64,000 nucleotides of DNA. Origin: Myrica gale (Eukaryota > Streptophyta > Magnoliopsida > Fagales > Myricaceae). Both the position numbers and the translations under genes were made by a program. The stretch spans positions 5,151,001 through 5,215,000 of the forward strand of contig OZ005610.1 of NCBI GenBank assembly GCA_963930655.1. The letters are read 5' to 3'. Of the stretch, positions 36,103-48,513 are shown one piece after another (positions within the stretch are counted from its first letter, which is position 1; the number at the start of each line of letters is the position of its first letter). Under the pieces are notes generated by a model. The model did no database searches. It was not told where the DNA came from and saw nothing but the letters and a program-made list of their open reading frames with translations.

Positions 36103-36945
36103 CTTTTTTTTTGGCATAAGAAGCAAATATATATATTGAAGGATCAAAGAGGTTTAAAAACTTCAGAAAACTCAAAAGGGCATATCAGGTATTTTGAAGA
36201 GTCGGCGGGCCAACGAGTAGACGGACCCAAAGGTCCTACAAATTCTCCGAAGGGACGAAAAAGCCACAGAGACCAACAAACACAAGCTAATATGCCTAAA
36301 CAGATAAAAGATATAACAAAAAAAAAACAACACAAGCCGTAAACACATCGCCAAGCATAAAACATAGAATTAAAATAAAACAAGCCTTAAACATTGAGGC
36401 AGGCCCTAACGGGCTAAAGCTGAACATAAAATAAGCCCTAAACATATGGGTGGCCCAAACGGGGTTATTTTCGGTCGGACGGGGACCGGCGGCGGTGCCA
36501 GGCGGCGGCCGAAGGAAGACAGAACAACGGAAAATAGAGTACATGATCCGCTGAATCCTGGCCGACGAAAAAGGGAAGAGGCCGGAGGCCGGAGGAGGCT
36601 GCACGCGCTCTAAGCGTGGTCAGCGCGTGAATCAACACGCGCCGGTCGGGGAGCAACGGGCGGCCGTGGTTTCCATGCACGGCACCGGCTGAAGACAGTC
36701 AGACGGCTCGTGTCCACTAGGAAGGAGCCGAAACCGCTGAAAAGCAAGAAGAAAGTACCTGAAAAAAAAAAACCAAAAAAGCCAAATCCAACCGCAACCT
36801 AGTACCAACCAGACCAGAGAAGGAAAAGGAAGAGAGAAGAAGGAGAAGGGAAAAAAGAAAAGGAAAAAAGAGGAGGAGAATGAGTGAGCCGGAGCTCCCC
36901 CTCCTCCGTAGGGGTGCTCGGTGGGTGGGGAAACCATACACTATA
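36103..36945 (-). mobile_element. Probable retroelement remnant (LINE-like), minus strand
   Basis: A T-run at about 36104-36112 followed by GGCATAAGAAGC would be the A-tail of a minus-strand element. At the other end, 36400-36940 is GC-rich and resembles the leader of a plant non-LTR element. No reverse transcriptase is present, so it would be internally deleted. The class is inferred from composition and tail only. Confidence 0.35.
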
Positions 36946-37319
36946 CAGGTAACCCAAAAGTAATGCTATAGACTTCCTTCTGTTCCATCGATTTATTAGT
37001 TGCAGTCCACCAAATCTTTTTGCAGATGTGCTTTATTAACAAAACATGCCAGAACCTCGAACACAGGAACCAGAGTTTCAAGGTGCTTAAGCAGCTTATC
37101 TACCTTCTCAGGAATTGCCTTTTGCAGTAGTATTCTCCGCTCACGAAAAAAAAAAGAAACCACTTTGAATCTGGAGTGTCCACAATTAATATCCAACGAA
37201 GTTTCACACACACAAAATAAATATTTAAAATTTTCTTTTCGACTTCCATTTCCTAAATGTCAACAAGAGGGAAAAGGGAATAAAACAGATTAAATATCTA
37301 AGATCATTGCGGACAGGCC

Positions 37320-37560
37320 AATGAGCTTTAACCCATATCCCTTTGGGAGAGATAGATCCGGGGTCGAATCCCCCTACCCGCAGGCTTAGTCCTGCTACTT
37401 TGGCATCGCGGACAGAGAGAGGCCTTGGTCTGGCTACAAGGCCATTGGTTTGGGCCTTTAAGTATCAGGAACTATATAGTCCAGTGTTGCAATCCACCCA
37501 AGGTGGATGGGGGCCCAATTGTAGGAAAACGAACTTATCTTTTGACCTTTAAACATTCGT
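37320..37560 (+). mobile_element. Possible SINE with box-B-like motif
   Basis: The stretch has GGGGTCGAATCCCCC, matching a polymerase III box B, with a weak box-A-like region before it. I could not find a matching target duplication or clear A-tail, so the ends are approximate. Confidence 0.35.
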
Positions 37561-40500
37561 TTTGAGGCAGCAAATTGAACCTTCCATTTATATTACTTTT
37601 TTCTGTTGATGCAGATCGGTTGAAGTCAATACGGTAACAGTTGAATAACGAGTGGTGGAAGCCAACCTATGTTGAGCAATTAGTACGGGGTGGAGGGTGC
37701 TTCGTCCGAAAACAGTGGGAACGAAAAAAAGGTTGGGGGAATGAAGAACTTTATTTTCTCTTTTGAAAGTGGCCCTGATCCCCAGTTGATTTCCCGTTCG
37801 GACCGGAAATTAAACATAAAACATTGATGTTTTGCAGCGGTTCTTAATATTGTTTGTGTCTACAGTCGTAATGTCACAGATTTGTTGCGAATGATACAAC
37901 ACAATTACGAACCTACACCACTTCTGGTCTCCGTCTCTCCCCACCCCTCTTTTATGACTAAATGAAATCCATACAACCAAGAGCTTCGTATGCGGTGTAG
38001 CACATTTGGTGGCTATTAGGATGTCCAAACGTCGACCAACTATCTCAGATCAGCCTAGCCAATGTGCGCAAATGAAAAAAAAGTCTTCGTCTATGCACCG
38101 CTTGCTGCTGGGACGTCATCATAGCCCAGTGGTCCATCAGCAGAAAACTGCATCAAAAGCACGCAGGTGCTTCCTCATTTGGCATGGTGTGATCCCAAGT
38201 GCTACTTCCACTGAGAAAGAGCAAGCAGTGGTGCTTAAAGGGGCAGGTAGTAAACTCTTATATCGGCAGCTTCCTGATTGAAACCATGTCCGCCCTCGAA
38301 CGTCAAACTTGAATATATTGAATTAATATAAACTATCTACGATATGCGTCGAGGCACGACGGCTGTGCCGGCTCAGTGTGGTATATATTAAAAATCCCAA
38401 TTGCCAGAGAGCGGGCGAGGGTAAAGAGGACCATACTTAAGTTTCTGACTTAGACGTATTCAAACAGCAAACAAATTAACAGAGCTAATTATGTTTGATT
38501 CAATCTTAACTTCTTAAGGTTTATGATTGTTTAGATCTGATTTTGTTTTTGTTTTATTTATATGTATATTTTGTCAATTTCTCTCTGCCCTACCCACAAG
38601 CGTACCTAATACGGTCAACTGGTACAAAGAACTTGGACAAAAGAAGCTTCTCGGAAGTTGAAGAACCCATTGAAAGTTGGCAGTTTACGGATTATCTGCT
38701 CACTTTCTCAAACTTCGCCGTGGGAAACCTTAATATTATAAGAATGGACCATGTGAGCAGTATCTGAACGCAAGAAATATCACCAATGTAGAACCAAATA
38801 TCTGGCTGCTAACATCTTCTACGCCAACCCATGACAAGCGTTTATGTTGGCCAAAGTCGTGCTTTTGGATCAACGAATCTCTTGCTTAATATTGTCGGCG
38901 AACTTCCATATACACTTCCTCGATCTCTAGATGTCGAGAAACTTCTCCGCTCTGACCATTGTGATCGGCCTATGCATCAGTACGGCACCTAAAAACTTTC
39001 TTCTCCCAATTCCCAAAGCCGGTTTCATTGAGCCTTGGGTAATTAAGGTGGCGTCCTATGCCCCCTGAGAAGCCCCGTGTTTTGTTGACGTCAAAAAAAT
39101 CCAAACCAGGCATCCATATTGATAGACTGGGTTGGCACCAACTCTTTTATCGAATATATATTAGAAAACAGTTAGTCCTCTTGTATGAAGTGTCCGTTTC
39201 TAATAATTTTATCGGGCCCATGAAAAAGAAAAATGATAAATAAAGAAGTTGTTGGTAGTTTTTTATTTTATTTTTGTGGGCATAACTAATTGATGGGACT
39301 TATCTTCATAAGGTGGGTATGAAACTCTATCCAAAGCAATGTAGGCCATCTCATGATGTCAAGTGTCAACCCAGGTTATCTACTTTCTCCTATTGGTTAA
39401 CCGACCAACTAATAAACTCTTAATTGAGCAGCCCATGGATTGACATCAGAACAAAGTCGAACAAGCTAGAATATTCTAATAGCCAATCCAACCGTCATTC
39501 GGGTAGGAAAGAATGATAGCCACAGGATGAGCTATCAAATCTGGGGTACGTCAACCGAGTTCGTTGATAGATATTAATTAATCAGGTTCCATGATAATGG
39601 AGATATATAATTACATGTTTGAACACAAAAATAATAATAAACTGATTTTAAATAGCAAACCTAGCGAGTGCAGGCTCTTGACAATTCCACGCGGTTTTGT
39701 ACTGACTAGTTGACTTTCTTTCTTTTTTCCTCTCAAATTATCCAGGCTGTTTCATGAGGAAATAAATACCAAAGCAACAAAGGAATATCACTAGGGTATT
39801 CAAAGTTCTCTCTCTTTACGCAAAGCCTACAGTTCATACTTTTCATTCTTCAGAAATTTGGCATACGTGTTATTACATATTGGTTTGGTACCGCCCATGG
39901 AAAAACTAGTTTGCTTGGCCATATCTCAGTGAGTGCGCCAGATCACCATTGGGAGGAGCATTAATTTCGGATCGCGAAGAAACATGAGCCAAGTTTGGTG
40001 GTGAGTACTGAGTAGGCTTTGCTTAACATTTATATTGGATCGTGAATCGTCTTGGGTGGTTGTTCAAGGCACACCTGTCCAATTCGTCGAAGGCCAATTG
40101 GACAAATTTTTTACCTTTAAAAAAAACACAGATTCCATTTCGAATTTGGTATGCTCGCATTTCCAACGTTGACGCATGAAAAACATGCTAGATTCTTTAA
40201 TTACGCCAAACAGTACCGTCTAGTGTCGCGGCCAAAGAAGATTTTGACACCAGGGAATACAAGAGAGAGTCGGCACATTAGTATAACAGAGAGACACCAG
40301 CTGAAGTAAGGCCACCTTTCATCCTAATCAGTTCCAGGTGGAAACAGCTTGCCGAAGCCCAAAGCCATCTCTTCTTAATTCTTATCCACACCAATACATC
40401 CCCTTCTCCCAAGTCCCCCACATGGAAGTTCTTAAGAAGATGCTAAATCATTGCAGGATAACATGCACTTGTGCGTGAACCTCATGGACAGTGCCACAGT

Positions 40501-40949
40501 GGGTACTGTACTCATCAGTTAAAAACCGTCGCATACTCCCTCACACACACTGTTTCTCTAACATGCGAATTAGCTGGCCTCATCTGAACTCAACAGACTA
40601 GGGCATCAGTCCTTGAAGCGCTTCTCACGCGGATACGATGCTAACATCATGATGGAGATTCTGTGCGTAGGGAAAGTTCGAAACTTTTGACGCTGTGCGT
40701 TTTAAAGTTATTGCAAGAAGATTCGACAAATCTGAGCAGGAAAAGAAATATACCAATTGGATTCTAAATTGGGAAAAAATTAATTGAATTATCACTGTCA
40801 CAAACTGAGCTGAGCAAACATAGAGAGTTCAAATTCTATGTACAGATAAAAATATATCTGACCCAAGACTGGCAAACGAAGAACAATTAAAAGTAAGAAA
40901 TCTAATTAAAAAATTGCTGAATCCTAATTTCCGAGAAGTCCAAATTTAA

Positions 40950-41693
40950 CTAGTATTGAGAAGCTTCGGTTTTTGGTGGCATCAAGACGCGGGGCTTCTT
41001 CGCTGGGTGAGGGCTTTCCACCTCGTCTTCCCCGGAGATGAAGAACTTAGGTGAGAACTCCGGCAAGGCGGGGAGGTTGAGGTCGAAATCACGTTGGTGA
41101 AGGTTGTTGTGGCTGTGGGTTGACCCTACGCCTTCAGAGGTGGTTACGACGCTGTTCCCGCCGCTTCCGCCTTCGTAGTGACAACGCTTGTGTCCACCCA
41201 AGGCCTGTCCGGTCGGGAAAGACTTGTGGCAGATGGAGCACTCGTGGGACTTACCACTGCTGTTGTTAGAGGCTGTGACGGTGGCAGAGGTCGTGGAGGA
41301 GGCGGATTGGTCTTCGCCTGCAGCGGCGTGTTTTCGGTGGCTGGCCTTGTGTCCACCCAGAGCCTGGTAAGAGGAGAAGGCCTTGTCGCAAACAGAACAC
41401 TTATAGACAAGCTTCGTTGCAGATGCCGCTGCCGCGGCCTCTGGTGCCACAGAAGGAGTAGGAGACAGGTAGCGCTTTGATGAGGCAGTGGTCGTGGTGG
41501 TGGTAACGCCGCCTCCACGAGCGAGCATGATGAGGCAGAGAGCGAGGTACTCTTCCTCGGTGTGTGGCTGATCGAAACGCCCACGTTTCGAACGCTTGCG
41601 CTTGGTCCATGGCTCAAGGGAGTGGATGTTGGCCTCCTCGAAGTGGAACGAAGGGGTGGCCGTGGTGGGAGAGTTGAGAGCTTCTAGAGCCAT
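40950..41693 (-). CDS. C2H2 zinc-finger repressor, ZAT10/STZ-like, 247 aa, single exon
   Basis: The minus-strand ATG is at 41693; the frame is open three codons further up, but only from a GTG. The start MALEALNSP is the typical ZAT10 start. In order: basic B-box KRKRSKR, L-box [16 protein letters not shown], finger 1 [20 protein letters not shown] (with KASH), finger 2 [20 protein letters not shown] (with RCH), and the EAR repression motif [11 protein letters not shown] near residue 205. Both fingers have the plant-specific QALGGH core. Family members are intronless nuclear repressors induced by salt, cold, drought, wounding or oxidative stress. Ala/Thr/Ser-rich linkers separate the domains. 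All zinc ligands and the EAR motif are present. Confidence 0.95.
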   Translation of the reverse strand: MALEALNSPTTATPSFHFEEANIHSLEPWTKRKRSKRGRFDQPHTEEEYLALCLIMLARGGGVTTTTTTASSKRYLSPTPSVAPEAAAAASATKLVYKCSVCDKAFSSYQALGGHKASHRKHAAAGEDQSASSTTSATVTASNNSSGKSHECSICHKSFPTGQALGGHKRCHYEGGSGGNSVVTTSEGVGSTHSHNNLHQRDFDLNLPALPEFSPKFFISGEDEVESPHPAKKPRVLMPPKTEASQY

Positions 41694-41768
41694 CTGTTTC
41701 ACTGTTTGCTTTTCCTGAGCTTGCTTAGACCAAAGGAATGAAAGTCTCTGAGTTAACAGCTAAAACAC

Positions 41769-41791
41769 AGAGAGAGAGAGAGAGAGAGAGA
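41769..41791. repeat. (AG)n microsatellite in the ZAT10-like 5' leader
   Basis: A pure run of about 11 AG units, read as CT on the gene strand, 76 bp before the start codon. Such repeats are frequent and length-variable in plant 5' leaders. Confidence 0.9.
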
Positions 41792-41847
41792 TCTGAATTG
41801 GTGAGGCTTGTCCGCTTGTGAGTAGAGAGTGAGGAGGGGTGTGATGG

Positions 41848-41855
41848 GTTTATAA
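41848..41855 (-). promoter_or_regulatory. Probable TATA box of the ZAT10-like gene
   Basis: On the minus strand the sequence CCCTTATAAACCC lies about 155 bp before the ATG, leaving a leader of about 125 nt that includes the AG/CT repeat at 41769-41791. Position and motif fit a plant TATA box; not proven. Confidence 0.5.
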
Positions 41856-42767
41856 GGGAAGGGGGGATGAGTGAGGGAGGGAAGTTGCGTGACGAGTGGT
41901 GGGAAAGTATGATGGGTGCGCAAGTTATTATAATATTAAATTAAAACCAGAGGAGGGTGGAATAAAAAGGGAGTGGAGCACGTTTAGAGCAAGAGTTTTC
42001 TTGGTGGCCAAGGAGGACTGAAGCTAGTCAAAGATTGAAGGGGTGTGTGGGGGAACCTTTCAGACTCCGAGGGAGTGACCGAGTGAGTTGTTAGTAGACT
42101 GACGCCTGTGGAATGCTTCCAAGTCAGAATAAAATGAAAACACTTTTCTAACAGGAAAAACGCGGTCAGGAAATTGCACCGAGCCACCGGCGGCTCATAT
42201 GTAAAGCACGGCGACTTTTCATTTGGGGCCGACCTCCCCAGGAAGTGATGTTCTGGCAATTTTGCTGGTACCTAACACCGACTTATTATTTTGAATTAGG
42301 TATATAATTAGATGCCAAATCAGAAGCGTGGTGGACAAACGGTGGTTGCGAGTTGGATGCGGGTTGTGGTGAACAAGGAATTCGCTTCCCTTTTTTTTAT
42401 TATTTTTTCTTTCCAAGTTAAAGACCAGAAAAAAGTCATATATTTATGGCAAAATTCAAAATCAAAAGCATATGGGATGACGCTTAGGATAAAAGAATGC
42501 ATAGGCGATGACATCACTGCTGGTCTAAAACAAAACCCATGTAGATTAAAATGTTCCAGAAGAAAGCAGCGAGCACTTATCGTTGTTTTCCTCCTCTACC
42601 TCCTCTCTTTGACCTTTTCTTTTTCCCTTTTCTTTTTTGATTTTTGGCTTGAAACTTCTAATGGGATTTCTTCTCTCACCCTTCGACTCAACTTTTTGCT
42701 GGTCTCACCGGTTCGATTAAGCCGTCAAAAGATCAATAAGACTATTCAATGCACTCAACTCAAGTGG

Positions 42768-43061
42768 ATTAATATGAATCTACGCAGCATCTATTCTGGG
42801 TCGCGCTTGCATAAACGCAGTAAGTGTTTGGCAATAACATCCAAGTGGTGTAATTCGCCTTGTAAAAAACGTGCTGTTTCTTGTGTACAGAACTCATCTA
42901 ACATTGAATTAAGAATTAATATGAATCTACGCAGCATCTATTCTGGGTCGTGCTTGCATAAACGCAGCAAGTGTTTGGCAATAACATCCAAGTGGTGTAA
43001 TTCGCCTTGTAAAAAACGTGCTGTTTCTTGTGTACAGAACTCATCTAACATTGAATGGAGG
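42768..43061. repeat. 147-bp tandem duplication, two nearly identical copies
   Basis: Copy 1 starts at 42768 and copy 2 at 42915, exactly 147 bp apart. The copies begin ATTAATATGAATCTACGCAG and differ at about two positions (cgc/tgc and agt/agc). Because 147 is a multiple of three, a plus-strand frame (42312-43118) runs through both, but it has no recognised domain and I do not call it a gene. Confidence 0.85.
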
Positions 43062-43483
43062 ACCACAATTAAGCGAGAGTTCTTATCCCGCGGAAGTTTT
43101 TCTTTTTGGAATCCCTAAAAGCGATTAAAAAGCACGTGAAAATTTTAAATTACATCAAAGAGTGTAAGATAGGAGAAATAGTTTAAACTCCTTAATAATA
43201 CCAATTCCGCCGCCACAGCTGACGAAAGCTGCCCAAAACAAATGCTTCCGTAACATTCTCCAACTCTCTGTTTTTTAAATCTACAAAGCTATGGATCTCA
43301 GAACGGTGACACTGTGCGTTAAGTCATTGCTTACATGCTTAAAAAAAGAAGTCATTGCTTACATGTTAATTTCCTCTACTATTTTGATCCCGCAGCCCAA
43401 ACCAAGTACCTGGTTTTTAAACAGGCTTCTCTAACACACATGGGTTTTAGTTTTTAAATTGTCCAAAGTGGATAAAGTGAAAA

Positions 43484-45087
43484 GTATGAGACAGTGGCGG
43501 AACCAGGATTCCCGGAAAAGAGGAGCAAAGTTTTAAAGGAAAGACAACATCAACTTGAGTTCAAATAATTGCACCAACTAAAGAATCATATACATATTAT
43601 GATATTAAGATTGAAGGGATAATGTCATAATGATATTGACAAACAAGAACCATACTTCAGCTCACAAACGAGGAAAAGTAAAAGCAGAAATTTAAATTAA
43701 GATAAAGTGTAGACATTTACCACTAATGCAAGCTGCTGGAATCTTTATTAATAATTTATTCATTATCTAAACAAAACAAAATTTACAAATAGATTCACAA
43801 CCAGATTCACAACCATAATACAATTTGTATAATTCACAAACAAATTTACAACCAGATTATATAGATTCAATTGCAAAACAAAACAAAAAATTACATAGCC
43901 GGCCAAAGTTTGAATCATCATGATACAAGACTAAACCGAAAGGCCGTGAAAACCTACTTAATATTTACACAAAATAAAGATGTGTTTCGGCCACAAATAG
44001 CCTAGGTTCAATATAAGCACAACATTCTTTACGGTTCATACAAAAATGTATCAAACAAAATGAAATCAACCCACTAAACCATTACGAATAACATCACCAG
44101 GAATTCTCCCCACATTTTCAGTCAAATACAAATCTCTCAGTATGACAGTATGCATGTTACCAATATGCAAGTTATAAGACAAAAGCCAAAAGCTTTACTG
44201 CTATCATTGTCACTATCAATATCTAACAATATCCCTCTGTGTCGAAGCTTTTATCCCGTGTTTAATTTCATCACATTATTAAGCAAATAATAATTTCTAA
44301 TCAAATTTCATCACATTACTAATCAAATTTTCAGAGATCAATCAAATGATCAATGTTCATCAATCATCACATTAAATTACTAATTGAAAACTAAACTATA
44401 AATTACTAATTGAAAACTAATGTTCATCACGTCTTACTATCAGTAGCAGAAGCCAATATCCGTGGGTGGTGGCCGATGGGCCGTGGCTCCGTGTGGCGTG
44501 GTCGGTGGTCCGGTGTGGAGGAGGAGAGACTGAGAAGTGGGAAGTGAGCCGAGAGGGGAGGAGAGGCCGAGAGGGCGTATGCCGTCTGGACTATGGGCCG
44601 AGAGGCAGAGAGAGAGTCTGAGAGTAATGAGAGAGCTGAGAGGTGGAGTCGTGGAGATGGCTAGAGGAGAATGTGGTGGACGGTGGCGGAGTGAGGAGGA
44701 GAGAGGGACGGTCCGAAGACTCCGAACAGAGGGCCTGCTGGTGTCGTGAGGGAGAGCAGAGAGAGTGAGAAAGGGGGGAAATTTTGGGGGTGGAGGGAAT
44801 TACGCAGGGTGAAACGCGCATCCTGTCCTTTTTTTTAAAAAAATCAACAGGGATGAAACGGTTTCACCCCCTGTTGTATTTTAAAAAAAACAAATGGTCG
44901 ACCTGGGCGCCGGGCCAGAGTCTTTGATTTTAAGGGCCTGGGCCGGGCGTCATTGAAGGGGAAGGCTGGAGGGGATGGGTCAGAGGACTGGGCCTGCTTC
45001 AAAGGGAGGCGACCCATTTAAAAAAAAAAATCTTCAGAGGTATTCAGGCAATGGGGGCGGCCACCCCCCACCGCCCCTGGTCTGAGA
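43484..45087. mobile_element. hAT-like non-autonomous element with CAGTGGCGG-type ends (about 1.59 kb)
   Basis: The body is 43492-45079. The left end is CAGTGGCGGAACCAGG and the right end read inward is CAGGGGCGGTGG (8 of the first 9 match). The flanking 8-mers GTATGAGA (43484-43491) and GTCTGAGA (45080-45087) match 7/8. The interior is AT-rich up to 44400, then very G/A-rich (44450-44780). No transposase frame. It is related by its ends to the element at 14858-16191. Confidence 0.65.
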
Positions 45088-45473
45088 TACTTATCCGCTG
45101 TTGAGCTGAGGGGAATGAAAAACACGTGCGCTTTTGATCTTCCGAGATGGGCAGGCAGCACAGTTTCATCCCATAAAACCTTTTTCGACCTTTTTGACGT
45201 GGAAAAGGATGCAAGTTTCAGGGGAAATGCAGAATAAAAAGCCATGGGGATCCGGATATGCGTAGGTAGGAAGGAGTATCACATGCAACCTTTTTTATAA
45301 TTGGGAAGAAATTAAGAAACAACCGGTCGGTGTGAATTAAAAGAAGGCGGCATATGCTGTCTAGTGTCTTGTGTCTACTTCTTTCATTAAGCAAGTTGTG
45401 GGGTTGGGCCACAATGGGCTTGGTTCGTTGCGGTTTGACAGCATCGAGTTTTCTGTAATTGGTTCGCATCAGC

Positions 45474-45768
45474 AAGTTGCAGCTGTGCTTGCCAGTAGTG
45501 CTGTAGCCCAGTTGTGGCTATCCAATAATCACTAGTTCTCATGTCACGAGTTCGAGTAATAGAAGTTGAAATTGTTCGTGAAAGTAAAGTTTGATCTTGA
45601 GATTAGTAGATGAACTGAAATTGATTGATAGTTAGGCTGATGTTGTGGTGATGAAAATAGACATTAACTATGACTCAAACTAAATATTCTGCAGTGAGAG
45701 ATGCTCTTATGGTCACGTTCAGAAAACGCTGGGCTGATTACTTAAAAAAAAAGTTGCAGTTTGCTTTG
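45474..45768 (+). mobile_element. SINE with tRNA-like head, A-tail and target duplication
   Basis: The body is 45492-45750. Box A-like TAGCCCAGTTGTGG lies near 45503 and box B-like GAGTTCGAGTA near 45549. The element ends in an A-run at 45744-45750. Flanks AAGTTGCAGCTGTGCTTG (45474-45491) and AAGTTGCAGTTTGCTTTG (45751-45768) match about 15/18. Its 3' part resembles the truncated SINE at 622-740. Confidence 0.7.
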
Positions 45769-46645
45769 TTGTCGGAGTTATTTGAGTAGGTGGTCTCTGG
45801 GTACGTTCGGTTTCAAAAGAATTCTAGGATTCTTGTGAATTATAGAATTTTAAAAATAAACATATTTTTTAATATAACTTAAAAATAATTTCTACACGCA
45901 TGACAATAAAGTTTAACATCACCTAAAAATTATAAAAAAATTTAAAATGAAAAAAATGAAAAAAAATCTGGAAAGCCCACGGTCCATTTGCCATGGGCTT
46001 GAGCATCATAACTATACTCCTCAAGACCAAATGAAGGACCTTGTGACAACAGGCCCGGAGCGTAGTTGGGCCACTGCAATATGCTAGTTTTATATTCGAG
46101 AGACCATTGTGGACAGTGGAGACATTGTCAAACCAATTCCTATCTATTTTCAACGTTTCAGCTGTTAATATTATCCGAAGAACTTATGCTATCTTTTTGA
46201 AGCTCATATTATGGAATCTATTCCCTATGCTAATGACCATTCTCAGATGAAACCGAAGCGATGCACAATTTTCTAACTGCTTTTTCAATCCTGTGGTGTA
46301 AAACGCACGCTATTTTGCCCCACCCGCTGGAGAACAAATGCCTCCAGACCTCTGGCCTGCACTAGGATTGGAGTTCCAGCCTCCAGGGACATTTTGATTT
46401 GTTGTAAAATTCGATTTCTCCGTTGAGACAAAACTGGAGTCCAATGCAGTTCTCCTTTCCTAGCTCTACAATCCCTCCCAATTTTATGTAACTGAGATTA
46501 GTTGCAGCAACGAATAAGAAAAATGAGATTATTCGGTCCAAGACATAATTAATATTTTAGATTTTGTCAGCTCAACACAAGGGCCGCTCAATATTTTTGG
46601 AGGCTTAGGCAACTTATAAAAATGAGCCGTTTTAGTTAAAAAAAA

Positions 46646-47235
46646 AGGGAAATTGTCAGCTTCATCCCTAAGTTTTACCCATTTTAACGGTTTGATTCTT
46701 AGAAAATAAACCTTAACAAATTACTCTCCAAGTTATTATCTTTTGACAAAACGCATCTCTCGTCAGGGTTCCGCCCCTTTGTTAACGGGAGACATTTACA
46801 CGCTGTCAATTTAGACCTCGTGGAGAGCTGGAGGAGCGCTAAGCAATTGGAAAGCTGAGAGGATCGAGAGGTCCGAGCAGGCCGGACTGCTTGTGCTCGG
46901 GATGCTCGGTCTGATTGTGCTCGGGATGGTACTGCTCAGACTGCTCTAATACGTGGATCAAACCGTGTAAATTTAAACCCCGTGGAGAGCAGGAGGAGCG
47001 CTAAGCAGATGGAGAGCAGAGAGGATCGAGAGGCCCGAGCAGGCCGTGCTGCTTGTCCTCGGGATGATTGTGCTCAGGATGCTCCGTCCCGTTAACAAAG
47101 GGACGGAACCCTCACGAGAGGTGTGTTGTTTTGTCAAAAGATAATAACTTTGAGAGTTTTTTGTTAGCGTTTATTTTATAGGGATCAAACCGTTAACAGG
47201 GGTACAACTCAAGGACGAAATTGTCAATTTTCCTT
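46646..47235. mobile_element. Foldback element with about 145-bp inverted arms
   Basis: The left arm starts GGGAAATTGTCAGCTTC and the right arm read inward starts AGGAAAATTGACAATTTC. The arms share AACGGTTTGAT, AGTTATTATCTTTTGACAAA and CCCTTTGTTAACGGGA. The centre holds a direct duplication of about 70 bp (CGTGGAGAGC...GAGCAGGCC) at about 46816 and 46981. Ends are accurate to a few bases. Superfamily is not determined. Confidence 0.65.
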
Positions 47236-48006
47236 TAATAAATAAATTCATAATTAAAAAATAAATTTACTTCTTATATTTTTAGATGCAAAATTGCTAA
47301 TTAAATTTTTGTATTTAACTTTAGCCAATAAATCAATTTCAATAGATAAAATTGTTAAACCAATTAATCTATCTTGAGACATAGTTTGTAAATAATTTTT
47401 TTTATAATCTTAAAATTTGAAAAACTTATTTCTGCATATGCAACTGACATGGTAAATAGTATTTTATATGCAATCAAACAATTTGGAACACAATCTAATG
47501 AAAATTTTCACTATCGAGACAATTTTTTTTCTAAAGCCATCAAAAGATCTTAATATTTCAAGACAACAAAAAACAGAATATGTCATTTGAAAATAGTTCA
47601 AATCTATCTTGCATGGAAGATGTGATTTAAAGAAAGAAACCTATGTACAAGCTTCCTTTTGTAAAGCATTCGTCAACCCAGAAAGCCCCACTATCACAAC
47701 CTTTCGGTTGCAGCCCTTCTAGCAGTCGTAAAAACGTGATCTGTGTTCCTCTTCCCTGTGGACCAAACCCTCCATTCTTCTTCCCATTATGCACAATCTC
47801 CTGGGCTCGACTCCTCGCAATAAACGCAATCGATCTGCTCTTCTTCAGCCCATGGCCAACCTTTACCGTGAAAGAAATCGAACCCATCATTTCGGGAGCC
47901 TTACGAGGATGCCGACGGTAACTGGAGACAAATAGGTTGAAGAGGAAGGAGCAGATGAGTAAGGAGGAGAAAAGGACTGAAGAAGTAGAACTAGGCCTGA
48001 ACATCG

Positions 48007-48050
48007 GTCGGTTCGATAGTGGAATGTGCACATTCCACTATCGAACCGAC
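48007..48050. repeat. 44-bp perfect palindrome in the left subterminal zone of the hAT element
   Basis: Bases 48007-48028 (starting GTCGGTTCGATAG, ending GGAATGTG) are followed immediately by their exact reverse complement at 48029-48050, with no spacer. It begins 15 bp inside the transposon end. Confidence 0.97.
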
Positions 48051-48513
48051 AATGGTCGGTTGTCACTTATGGACAACCGACGCCGACGTTGCTGTATAGA
48101 CTGGCCGAACACACCGAATGAATTTTTCATTCGGTCGGTTCGGCCGGTTCATTCGGTTGGGCCCCATGGGCCTTTTTCAGATAAAGCCCAATGTTTTGGG
48201 CTATTTTCTATTTTTTTTTATAAATAATTTTGGGCAATTTTCATTGTTCTAAAATTATCAAAAAGAACAAAAATACCTTCAATTATCAACATAATACAGT
48301 CCAAAATAAAATAAGCTATAATAAGATAATTTAATACAGTCCAAATTAAAATAAACTAGACTAAGATAAATACATTCCAAAATAAAATAAATTCATCAAG
48401 TCTCCAAAAGCTCCTCAAGCTCCTCCACTTTCACCTTCTGAAAACCAAAAATAACATATTGTGTAAATACTAAATAGTAAAGATTTTCAGTAAAGAGAAA
48501 TCTAAAATAACTA

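Larger units (their letters stand above)
34758..40949. other. Gene-free region between divergent LBD promoter and ZAT10-like 3' end
   Basis: 34758 to about 35100 is the LBD upstream region. The rest holds the retroelement remnant and possible SINE listed separately. Open frames at 34894-35103, 38006-38281 and 38543-38767 have no domain or splice support. From 38300 to 40900 I see no gene or sharp repeat; the last few hundred bases are likely ZAT10-like 3' UTR. Confidence 0.45.
41856..47983. other. Gene-free region between the ZAT10-like promoter and the hAT element
   Basis: It includes the 147-bp duplication, hAT-like element, SINE and foldback element listed separately. Upstream regulatory DNA of the ZAT10-like gene should be in 41856-42800. 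45790-45930 is AT-rich MITE-like. A 134-residue minus-strand frame at 47627-48031 has no recognised domain. Confidence 0.45.

Noticed and set aside
36632-36937. 101-codon minus-strand frame rich in Phe and Ser
   Set aside because: Low-complexity translation of a pyrimidine-rich tract inside a probable retroelement remnant.
41694-41702. Three-residue N-terminal extension of the ZAT10-like protein
   Set aside because: The upstream codon is GTG, not ATG; MALEAL at 41693 is the family start.
42312-43118. 268-codon open frame
   Set aside because: No domain, low-complexity hydrophobic tract, and its length is partly due to the 147-bp tandem duplication. Kept only as a repeat finding.
47627-48031. 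134-codon minus-strand frame crossing the hAT left end
   Set aside because: Part of it is transposon end sequence. The host part continues in frame on the other side of the insertion for only a short way before a stop, and shows no known domain.
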